From NCBI GenBank assembly GCA_016191285.1, contig JACPPA010000002.1, positions 62,001-126,000 on the forward strand: DNA of 64,000 nt, given 5' to 3'. The notes below the pieces were generated by a model. That model worked only from the letters and a program-made list of their open reading frames with translations, had not been told where the DNA came from and ran no database searches. Positions 25,340 to 32,290 of this stretch are shown in pieces (the stretch's first letter is position 1; each line of letters begins with the position of its first letter). The DNA is from Gammaproteobacteria bacterium (GTDB lineage: Bacteria; Pseudomonadota; Gammaproteobacteria; Ga0077536). The position numbers and the translations under genes were made by a program.

Positions 25340-25413
25340 TCTTTTTAAAAACAGAAATTAGCGATGCATAACAACTGGTTAATGCTTAGGGCTGAATATG
25401 CTTTTTTACCCTC

Positions 25414-25432
25414 TTGTCAAATTTATTGACAA
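25414..25432. promoter_or_regulatory. Candidate PrsR enhancer site (perfect palindrome)
   Basis: TTGTCAA-ATTTA-TTGACAA is a perfect 7-base inverted repeat with a 5-base spacer, centred about 90 bases upstream of the -24/-12 element. That is the usual place for an enhancer bound by an NtrC-class dimer. Assignment to PrsR is inference. The rest of the 25255-25891 gap shows no supported gene; the prsT promoter must also lie here but I could not fix it. Confidence 0.5.
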
Positions 25433-25891
25433 ACTCACAGCGGAACGACGCGTGCGGCGCGCTTTGGTGTGCTCGAATAACCAGAGATATTTTCCCGGCT
25501 ATGGAGCGCTCAACAACCAGTGCGATCCCGTATCCTCCAAAAAAATATCTTAAATACAAAGTGTTGAAACGGATCACGTGATCGGTGTCGCGTCCTCCGG
25601 GGTCGCATCTCGGATTCGAACGAGCTGTTTTCCGCGTGTAAAGTTTATTGACTCTTCGGTTCGCGATCACCGACTGGTAGTATCAAGTCGAGCGCGCATA
25701 AATTTCCCCCGTCGCATTTTGCCGTGTTAGCTCTTAGAGTCGACTCTCGATGCAGGGTTTTCACTCAAACAGGTGTAACCAAACGATAAATCGCCAGATC
25801 CGAGTAGCGTCGTTGCGATGAATAATGGGATAACACTACCGCGTGTGAGGACAGAGGCCCCACGGCCGTCCGCAATGATGAGGAGTAAGGA

Positions 25892-28660
25892 ATGTCGTTA
25901 AAGCTGGCGTCTCGCAGTGCGATTATCGCAACAACTTTTCTATTTTTGGCCGGGTGCGCAAAAACAGCCGATCAATTATTCCAAGACGCTACGGCGCGTG
26001 AGGCGAAGGGCGATCGGGCCGGGGCACTTATCGATCTGAAAAGTGCGCTGCAGCAGGACCCGAATAATGGCGCTATGCGCTTCATGGCCGGACGGCTCTA
26101 CAACGCGACTTTTGATCCGGTAAATGCCGAAAACGAACTCAGAAAGGCCGGTAAGCTCGGCGTGGTAGAAAATGGGAGACTCGTCGTCGAACTCGCGCGG
26201 TCCTTACGCGCCCAGCAAAAATTCGCCCAGCTTCTAAAAGAGATCACGCCCGATAAGGCCTTCGCAGCCCCCCAATTGGCGACTCTTTACGCCTTACGCG
26301 GGCGTGCGCAACATGTACTTGGCTATGTAGAAGACGCGGAACTCAGTCTGAAAACGGGTAACTCTATCGGCGCCGATAACCCCGATGTCGATTTACTCGA
26401 CGCGCAGATCAAGGCTGGGAAGGGTGATTTCGAGGGCGCTCTAGCGGCGGCAGAGCGTGCGCTAAGCACCCACCAAAACGATTTCGACGCGTGGACCTAT
26501 AAGGCGGAATTATTGCGAGAGCTTAAACGCGACGATGATGCAATTAATGCGTATGGAGAAGTACTAAAGCTAAATATCATTAATTTCCGCGCGTTGAAGG
26601 CGCGTTCAATGCTGTACTTGGCTATGGGGAAACTCACACAAGCGCAAAAGGATGCCGATCTACTAGCTCGGGTTTACCCGCAAAACCCGGAAGCCTTAAC
26701 CCAACGTGGAATTTTGCAATTGGCTCAGGGCAACCCGAAATTGGCTTTGGAGTCGGCGCGCGCAGCATTGAAGAACGTTCCGGATTTCGCGGATGCGAAG
26801 CTCTTATCGGGGCTGGTTTATCGCGCGCTCGGCTCCTTAGCGCAATCCGAAGATTTCCTGTCCAAATACCTCGCGGGACAGCCGGATTCCAGTTTCGCGC
26901 GCCGTGCGCTGGCCGATACCCTGCTCGGCCTAGACCAACCTGCTCGAGCGGTCGAAATCCTCGAGCCGCTATTGAAAAATCGGGCGAATGACCCGCGTCT
27001 TTGGGCCTTAGCCGGCGACGCTTACCTGCGCAGTGGCGACTCCGCAAAAGCCATGGAATGGTTCGACAAAGCCGCGACTGCCGATCCCAAGGATGCGGAC
27101 ATCCAAATCAAGCACGCATTAGCAACGATAGACACAGGCAAGGGCGATCTTGGTTTAGACGAACTTGCCGATGCGCTAGAGCTGACGAAGGACGCGTCCC
27201 GCGCGGATGAAATGCTAATCCTATCGCTACTCGCGCGCAAGGAAGTGGAGAAGACCGACGCGGCGCTACAAAAGCTCGAAAAGCGGGCGCCTAAAGATCC
27301 AATTACTTCCAATCTTAAAGGCCTGGTCTTGTTGGCTAAGAATGATCGTGAAGCGGCAAACAAAGCATTTGAAGAAGCGTTGAAACAAAAGCCAGGATTT
27401 TTCCCGGCCGCCGCAAACGCGGCGCAACTAGACCTCGCCGCAGGTAAACCCAAAGACGCGCGCGCGCGTTATGCGGGGGTGCTGACAGCGGACGATAAAT
27501 CGGTGCAGGCGATGCTGGCGATCGCGGATCTCGATCTGCAGCTAGGGCAGCGCAAAGAAGCGATAGAAATGCTGGAACGGGCGGCTAAAGCCGCGCCGAA
27601 CTCAATGCAACCAAGGCTGTTGTTGATCGCCCTGTACAACGCCGTCGGCGACAAGAAACGAGTCACGGCCACCGCCGAGGAAGCCCTGGCCGCGAACCCT
27701 GAAAATCCGCAAGCAATCATGTTAGCGGCTGAAGCTGAGTTAAGTGAGGGCAACACTAATAAAGCGATTGCAACGTATGGCAACTTGGTACGGTTAGATC
27801 CGGACTCCACGGACGCGCAAGTTCAACTCGCGCGGTTCCAGGCGCGCGTCGGCGCGCCAGAGGACGCAGAGTCGACCTTGCGCCGCCTCTTAGATCGGCA
27901 CCCGACCCCAGCGGCGCAGATCGCCTTGATTTCCTTGTTGGTTGCAGAGAAGAGGATTGACGATGCAATGGCTTACGCTAAACAGATGCAAAAAGCGCAG
28001 ATGAAGGCGCCGCTAGGGTATGCCCTTGAAGGGGAGGTGTTCGAAGCAACTAAGAAATTTACCGAGGCCGCTACCGCCTATGACACCGCGCTGCGCCTAC
28101 AACCGATGGGACAATTCGCCGTAAAACGCTTTCTGGCGCGCGCCCGCGGCGGTGATCAAAAAGCGGCGCTCGTTGAATTGGAGCACTGGGCGGACGCATA
28201 TCCAGAGGATTTCATTGCGCGCGCCAAAGTAGGTGACGCGTTCATGGCGGCTGGCGACTACAAAACCGCTGCGGCCAACTACGAAATCACTGTGAAAGGT
28301 AAACAGGTGCCGCTGGACGTTGCGAATAATCTGGCCTGGGCCTACTACCAACTCAAAGACAAGCGCGCACTTGAAATGGCTGAAACCGCGCTCAAGGCGA
28401 ATCCTAATTCCGGGCTGACCGCAGACACCTTCGGCTGGATTCTAGTTGAACAAGGGGACGTGGCGCGCGGTCTCGGCAATCTGAAACGAGCGGTAGCGCT
28501 CGCACCGGAGGAAGCTGATATTCGTTACCACTTAGCCGCGGCGCTAGCGAAGTCCGGGGACTCCGCTGGCGCGCGTTCTGAACTTGAGAGACTCTTAAAA
28601 TCCGATAAGCCCTTCGCAACCCGCAAAGACGCCGAAGCCCTATTGGCGTCGCTTAAATGA
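25892..28660 (+). CDS. prsT: PEP-CTERM system TPR-repeat lipoprotein PrsT
   Basis: 922 residues. Lipoprotein signal peptide with lipobox LAGC (Cys22), then tetratricopeptide repeats along the whole chain (for example GDRAGALIDLKSALQQDPNNGAM, and repeated A-x-x-x-P motifs). Length and sequence match the PrsT family (TIGR02917 type), which accompanies prsK, prsR and exosortase A. Predicted to sit on a membrane facing the periplasm and to scaffold EPS or PEP-CTERM assembly; its exact role is unknown. Good ribosome site (GAGGAGTAAGGA before ATG). Converges with the LolA-like gene with only two bases between the stops. Confidence 0.95.
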   Translation: MSLKLASRSAIIATTFLFLAGCAKTADQLFQDATAREAKGDRAGALIDLKSALQQDPNNGAMRFMAGRLYNATFDPVNAENELRKAGKLGVVENGRLVVELARSLRAQQKFAQLLKEITPDKAFAAPQLATLYALRGRAQHVLGYVEDAELSLKTGNSIGADNPDVDLLDAQIKAGKGDFEGALAAAERALSTHQNDFDAWTYKAELLRELKRDDDAINAYGEVLKLNIINFRALKARSMLYLAMGKLTQAQKDADLLARVYPQNPEALTQRGILQLAQGNPKLALESARAALKNVPDFADAKLLSGLVYRALGSLAQSEDFLSKYLAGQPDSSFARRALADTLLGLDQPARAVEILEPLLKNRANDPRLWALAGDAYLRSGDSAKAMEWFDKAATADPKDADIQIKHALATIDTGKGDLGLDELADALELTKDASRADEMLILSLLARKEVEKTDAALQKLEKRAPKDPITSNLKGLVLLAKNDREAANKAFEEALKQKPGFFPAAANAAQLDLAAGKPKDARARYAGVLTADDKSVQAMLAIADLDLQLGQRKEAIEMLERAAKAAPNSMQPRLLLIALYNAVGDKKRVTATAEEALAANPENPQAIMLAAEAELSEGNTNKAIATYGNLVRLDPDSTDAQVQLARFQARVGAPEDAESTLRRLLDRHPTPAAQIALISLLVAEKRIDDAMAYAKQMQKAQMKAPLGYALEGEVFEATKKFTEAATAYDTALRLQPMGQFAVKRFLARARGGDQKAALVELEHWADAYPEDFIARAKVGDAFMAAGDYKTAAANYEITVKGKQVPLDVANNLAWAYYQLKDKRALEMAETALKANPNSGLTADTFGWILVEQGDVARGLGNLKRAVALAPEEADIRYHLAAALAKSGDSAGARSELERLLKSDKPFATRKDAEALLASLK

Positions 28661-28662
28661 TT

Positions 28663-29412
28663 TTAGTTTTTGAGCTTGCGCAGGAAGTCCTTGGTGAACA
28701 CTTTATCCGGAATGTCGCGTACCTTGAGCGAACTGTAGACGAGGACTGACTGCTCGCCGCTTTTCAACGCATCAATCAGTGTCAGCTTGGTGGGGCGGAC
28801 CTTGCCGCCCAACTCCTTGAACTCGCTATACAGGCCGGTTTTCATCAAGCGTTTAGAGAGCGTGTAAAACTCGGCTTTTACCGGCCGGTTGGTACCTTTT
28901 TCAACCCAATACAACACGCGATGATAGGTCACTCCTTTGCGCGCGGCGGTGAGTTCCAGCACGCGGCACTTTCTGCCTTCCATATTTTCTTCCTTGACGA
29001 AGGTGGCGGCGTAGTCGCCGGCGAAATTCGCGCGCGCCAAATCGCCGTTTGCCACCTGGCCAGTGAGGCGTTGCGATAGCGGCAAGCGCACCGGTTGCGA
29101 AACTTCGGGTAAAAACACCCATAAGTCCGGTCCGCGCAGCAGCATCACCTGGCCAGCTTCGGAAGCCGGCGCGAGCGTGCGAACCACGCTTTTGTCGTGG
29201 CCGCTTTGTAATACCTGGTATTCGTGCAGTTCAGGGTCGCGGTTCGGAACCAGGCTGGTTACGTTTACGCTGACTTGAAAACCTTCGTCGGGGAAACGGA
29301 TTTGGTCGGCGGCGGTAACGGTGTCTTCGGCACTCGGCGCCTCGGCTGCCATGACCGTGGTGTTTGCCAAGAGGGAGATTAAGAACAGCGCGGCGGATCT
29401 TCGAATGGGCAT
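28663..29412 (-). CDS. Periplasmic LolA-like (outer-membrane lipoprotein-sorting-type) protein
   Basis: About 249 residues. Signal peptide RRSAALFLISLLANTTVMA, then a LolA/LppX-like half-barrel fold region: VTAADQIRFPDEGFQVSVNV, LLRGPDLWVFLPEVSQPVRLPLSQRLTGQVANGDLARANF (typical of the family annotated 'outer membrane lipoprotein-sorting protein'), RKGVTYHRVLYWVEKGTNRPVKAEFYTLSKRLMKTGLYSEF. Such proteins carry a lipid or lipidated cargo across the periplasm. An alternative start at 29460 has a better-spaced AGGA but gives an implausibly long N-region. Together with the FtsX-type permeases, the ATPase at 31.6 kb and the barrel at 32.3 kb it makes a plausible export chain. Confidence 0.85.
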   Translation of the reverse strand: MPIRRSAALFLISLLANTTVMAAEAPSAEDTVTAADQIRFPDEGFQVSVNVTSLVPNRDPELHEYQVLQSGHDKSVVRTLAPASEAGQVMLLRGPDLWVFLPEVSQPVRLPLSQRLTGQVANGDLARANFAGDYAATFVKEENMEGRKCRVLELTAARKGVTYHRVLYWVEKGTNRPVKAEFYTLSKRLMKTGLYSEFKELGGKVRPTKLTLIDALKSGEQSVLVYSSLKVRDIPDKVFTKDFLRKLKN

Positions 29413-29534
29413 GGGGTGGAGGCTCCAAAGGCGTGCAATGAATGGTCTTTGATAACGCATGTTAGTCCTGCGTGCGTTGGGTATTCTTTTTTTGCTCGTT
29501 TTAGATTTACTTGGGTGCTTTATAGTGCCGTCCC

Positions 29535-29615
29535 AAACCCCTCACCCCGGCCCTCTCCCGCAAGGGGAGAGGGGGAATACGTTCACCTTGCCTTTTTTTG
29601 CAGGGGAGAGGGGTG
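29535..29615. repeat. Dispersed inverted repeat, CCCTCTCCC family
   Basis: CCCCTCACCCCGGCCCTCTC with GCAAGGGGAGAGGGGG (about 29538-29576), then a partial facing arm GCAGGGGAGAGGGG near 29600. Same family as the copies at 8.0, 9.3, 16.7 and 20.0 kb. Confidence 0.75.
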
Positions 29616-29626
29616 TGTTATAGGAC

Positions 29627-29680
29627 GCTGAAAATGTGGAATATCCCAAGCTCGAACGCAAGGACATTAGGAAGGAGCGT
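29627..29680 (+). pseudogene. 54-base remnant of an ABC-transporter ATPase gene
   Basis: GAAAATGTGGAATATCCCAA and the following bases down to GAAGGAGCG match the ATPase gene at about 31924-31979 (encoding ENVEYPMLQRKDISKKER) at roughly 80%, with one 3-base deletion. Only this short piece exists. It shows that an ATPase gene, or a copy of it, once stood directly beside the LolA-like gene, before the Uma2 and HigBA genes came to lie between them. Confidence 0.65.
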
Positions 29681-29742
29681 TGTGGCCGATGTTCGTAGCC
29701 TATACTGGCAAAGTACCCCCTGTTGATGTTGCGGAGTTGAAA

Positions 29743-30315
29743 ATGAGTGTCGTCAATCCTCAGATTCGGTTCGTTTATGAAGACTACAAGGCCTTGCCGG
29801 AATCCATGGCAAAGCGTTATGAGCTCCTGGACGGAGAAATACTGATGGTTCCGGCACCTACTACGACGCATCAGTTTTTGTCGCGCAACGTCGCCTATGT
29901 ATTACACGGATTTGTGCGCCAACATGCCCTCGGAACAGTCTTATCCTCGCCGATCGATGTTGTGTTCGGAGAAGGTGACGCACGCGAAATCGTACAGCCA
30001 GATGTTCTCTATGTCAGCGTCAAGCACGCCGATATCATCCTAGTCGAAGAGATCCGTGGCGCTCCAGATCTTGTCGTCGAAGTAGTATCGCCAGGTACTG
30101 AGACGCGCGACCGTACTTATAAAAAACATCTCTACGGACGGTATGGCGTGCGCGAGTATTGGATAGTCGACCCGGTCACCGAAACAGTCACGGTGTATCA
30201 ATCTTCGGGCGCTAAGTTTGATGATCCAACCACTTACCGAGCCGACGATACGTTGAATTCACCACTGTTTGTCGGGCTCGACATCGAGTTGCGGGAAGTC
30301 TTCAAAGTTCGGTGA
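29743..30315 (+). CDS. Uma2-family (DUF820) predicted endonuclease-fold protein
   Basis: 190 residues from ATG 29743 (MSVVNPQIRF), which has GGAG six bases upstream; a longer opening from 29680 lacks support. Restriction-endonuclease-like fold: YEDYKALPESMAKRYELLDGEILMVPAPTTTHQFLSRNV, then the active-site pattern QPDVLYVSV ... APDLVVEVVSPGTETRDRTYKKHLYGRYGVREYWIVDP (PD ... ExK-like). This family is common in cyanobacteria and appears as accessory genes elsewhere; its biological role is not established. It looks like part of an accessory insertion with the HigBA pair. Confidence 0.85.
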   Translation: MSVVNPQIRFVYEDYKALPESMAKRYELLDGEILMVPAPTTTHQFLSRNVAYVLHGFVRQHALGTVLSSPIDVVFGEGDAREIVQPDVLYVSVKHADIILVEEIRGAPDLVVEVVSPGTETRDRTYKKHLYGRYGVREYWIVDPVTETVTVYQSSGAKFDDPTTYRADDTLNSPLFVGLDIELREVFKVR

Positions 30316-30447
30316 AGACCAACGAGCTGTGACAAACAAGGTGTTCAGCGTTGTAATAATTCCTCGAAATTTCATCACGCTGCCCGATGCGGTCGCTCGA
30401 TAGCCTGAGCTTCACCGAGCAGCCAGCATAGAGCAAGCCGCTGCCTG

Positions 30448-30741
30448 CTACGTGTGCAAGGCCTCAATCGCGGCCTTCGGATTTGACGCCACTATCTTTA
30501 GCAGCGCGCGTGCCGGCCCCGCGGGCCGCGTCCGGTGTTGCTCCCAGTTTTGCAGCGTCCGCAGGTTCACGCCGATCAGCTTTGCGAACTGTGATTGACT
30601 GATTTTTGCCGCCTCGCGGACAGCGCGAATGTCCGGTTCGATAAGCTCGGTGGTACGAGCGCCATGGACGACGTTGCCCGCACGGTGGCGCTTCATCTCG
30701 CGTACCCCTTTGATCAATTGTTCAAAATGTCGCTTATCCAT
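30448..30741 (-). CDS. higA: HigA-type HTH antitoxin
   Basis: 97 residues. HTH segment VREAAKISQSQFAKLIGVNLRTLQNWEQHRTRPAGPARALLKIV after an N-terminal part LIKGVREMKRHRAG, typical of second-gene antitoxins in HigBA-order modules. It overlaps the toxin gene by 8 bases; AAGGA lies about 8 bases before its ATG inside the toxin gene. Expected to bind the palindrome upstream of the toxin and to neutralise the toxin. Related to the solitary HTH protein at 16965. Confidence 0.88.
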   Translation of the reverse strand: MDKRHFEQLIKGVREMKRHRAGNVVHGARTTELIEPDIRAVREAAKISQSQFAKLIGVNLRTLQNWEQHRTRPAGPARALLKIVASNPKAAIEALHT

Positions 30742-31054
30742 CTTTCATATCCTTCATCAGTGCTGCAAGCGTCGCGATTTGCTGAGGGGTCAAGTCTTCA
30801 CGTTCGCTCTTGACGTAGCCGTAAATGAGATAAACGTGGTCCTTTGGCACATGCCAGTAGTAGATGACTCTAGCGCCACCTCGTTTGCCACGCCCCTGCG
30901 CCGACCAACGGATCTTTCGTAACCCTGAGCTGCCACGAATCAAATCTCCCGCATCTGGTGACAAAAGCAGAAAGTTCTGCAAAGCGCGCAAGTCATCATC
31001 GGTCCAATATTCAGTGCGAAAAACAACGAAAGGGGTTAATTCGACAAAGACCAT
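30734..31054 (-). CDS. higB: HigB/RelE-type toxin
   Basis: 106 residues: MVFVELTPFVVFRTEYWTDDDLRALQNFLLLSPDAGDLIRGSSGLRKIRWSAQGRGKRGGARVIYYW, then LIYGYVKSEREDLTPQQIATLAALM. This is the RelE-superfamily pattern (G-x-R-K-x-R-W and G-G-x-R-V-I-Y-Y), a ribosome-dependent mRNA interferase in studied members. Toxin-first order. The promoter's -10 (31061-31066) is so close to the ATG that the mRNA probably starts at or next to the start codon; no ribosome site precedes it. Confidence 0.9.
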   Translation of the reverse strand: MVFVELTPFVVFRTEYWTDDDLRALQNFLLLSPDAGDLIRGSSGLRKIRWSAQGRGKRGGARVIYYWHVPKDHVYLIYGYVKSEREDLTPQQIATLAALMKDMKDG

Positions 31055-31060
31055 CGTGTC

Positions 31061-31093
31061 ACTATACGCGTTTCGCGTATACGCTAAAAGCGT
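31061..31093 (-). promoter_or_regulatory. HigBA promoter overlapping its operator palindrome
   Basis: On the minus strand: -10 TATAGT (31061-31066), 17-base spacer, -35-like TTTTAG (31084-31089). The perfect palindrome TATACGCG-TTT-CGCGTATA (31063-31081) covers the -10 and spacer, and a second one, ACGCT-AAA-AGCGT (31081-31093), covers the -35. Binding of HigA here would block RNA polymerase, as in classical autoregulation. Confidence 0.7.
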
Positions 31094-31189
31094 AGAATGA
31101 GAGTCTGCCGATATCTAAATAGCAGAGCGGAAATACCAGCACCCCGCGGGCGCCAAGTTTTAACCGCGTCAGGCCGACACCACAGAGCC

Positions 31190-31292
31190 TACCACTCGTC
31201 GTTGCGAGGAGCGCGCAGCGCGACGCGGCAATCCATAACGGTTGGCCGCTGCATCCCCCTGGATTGTTTCGCTGCGCTCGCTACCTGGTCGA
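31190..31292. repeat. Dispersed inverted repeat (CGTTGCGAGGAGCGC type)
   Basis: CGTTGCGAGGAGCGCGCAGC...CGGCAATCCA on the left and TGGATTGTTTCGCTGCGCTCGC on the right form imperfect arms of a common proteobacterial interspersed repeat. A short open frame across it (31097-31330) has a composition explained by the repeat and is not a gene. The rest of 31094-31615 shows no other supported feature; the ATPase promoter is expected just after it. Confidence 0.6.
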
Positions 31293-31615
31293 TATTTATG
31301 CTCTTCTATTTAGGGCCGAGGAGTCGATAGTTTCCGATTAGCGCTTAAAGGTCAGATTTGCCATCGTAGTATCTTCACGCCATTACTTCGGAGTTAGTGT
31401 AGGCGGGTTATTTTAGGCGGATCGAGACTTAGCAGCGGAGGGGAATCGTCGTCAGTAACTCGCACGGAATCAGCGTTATCTTGTCGATTTTTTTGTGCTA
31501 GCATCCCGCGAGTTCGTGCGATCAGTGGGTTACCAGTGCTTCTTAAAACGAGGATAAGCCGTCGTGCTCCAGATTGCGAAGCTCTGGTCTTCTGCACCGC
31601 GCGCAGAGTTCCCCG

Positions 31616-32290
31616 ATGAGTGTCGTTCGGGTTGAACATGTGTGGAAGGACTATATGCTTGGAACCCAAACCGTTCATGCCTTGCAAGATGTCTCCATGG
31701 TGGTTGCCCCCGGGCGTTTCCTGGCGATTGCGGGTCCTTCCGGCAGTGGTAAAACGACCTTGTTGAATCTAATAGGTTGCATCGATACCCCGACCAAAGG
31801 CGATATCTTCATCGGTGAAGAAATGGTTAGCCGCAAGACCCCCGACGAACTTGCAGATCTGCGCGCCCGCACCTTGGGTTTTGTGTTCCAAACGTTCAAC
31901 CTTCTGCCCGTGTTATCGGCCGCCGAAAATGTGGAATACCCCATGCTTCAGCGCAAGGACATCAGCAAGAAGGAACGGGTCGCGCGGGTTAAGCACTATC
32001 TCGACACGGTGGGTCTCGGCGCCAAGATGCATAACCGACCCAACGAGCTCAGCGGCGGGCAACGACAACGTGTGGCGATTGCCCGTGCGCTTGCCGGTGG
32101 CCCCAGCATTATTTTGGCCGATGAACCCACAGCAAATTTGGATTCGAAAACGGGCGAGAGCATTCTTACTTTGATGAAACACATCAATGAAACGGAACGG
32201 ACGACGTTCGTGTTTTCGACCCACGACTTTCGCATTATGGAAATGGCCGATCGAGTAGTGAGCGTGGCCGACGGCAGGGTGGTGATTTGA
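31616..32290 (+). CDS. ABC-transporter ATPase (LolD/MacB type)
   Basis: 224 residues. Walker A GPSGSGKTT, Q-loop VFQTFNLLP, signature LSGGQRQRVAIARAL, Walker B IILADEPTANLD, H-loop STHD. The LolD/MacB/FtsE subclass is the one that pairs with FtsX-type permeases, and the only such permeases in the window are those at 21.1-24.0 kb, so they are probably partners although encoded apart. Start ATG 31616 (MSVVRVEHVWKDY) fits the family; sequence upstream is not. Its stop overlaps the ATG of the outer-membrane protein (TGATG), tying the ATPase to that barrel. Confidence 0.92.
   Translation: MSVVRVEHVWKDYMLGTQTVHALQDVSMVVAPGRFLAIAGPSGSGKTTLLNLIGCIDTPTKGDIFIGEEMVSRKTPDELADLRARTLGFVFQTFNLLPVLSAAENVEYPMLQRKDISKKERVARVKHYLDTVGLGAKMHNRPNELSGGQRQRVAIARALAGGPSIILADEPTANLDSKTGESILTLMKHINETERTTFVFSTHDFRIMEMADRVVSVADGRVVI

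Noticed and set aside
25386-25670. 94-codon open frame on the minus strand upstream of the PEP-CTERM gene
   Set aside because: No ribosome site, odd composition, and it covers the palindrome and regulatory region; better explained as intergenic.
29413-29460. Upstream ATG of the LolA-like gene
   Set aside because: Has an AGGA ribosome site but makes a signal peptide with an overlong N-region; kept only as an alternative.
31097-31330. 77-codon open frame on the plus strand
   Set aside because: Its sequence is the translated interspersed repeat (CGTTGCGAGGAGCGC type), not a protein gene.
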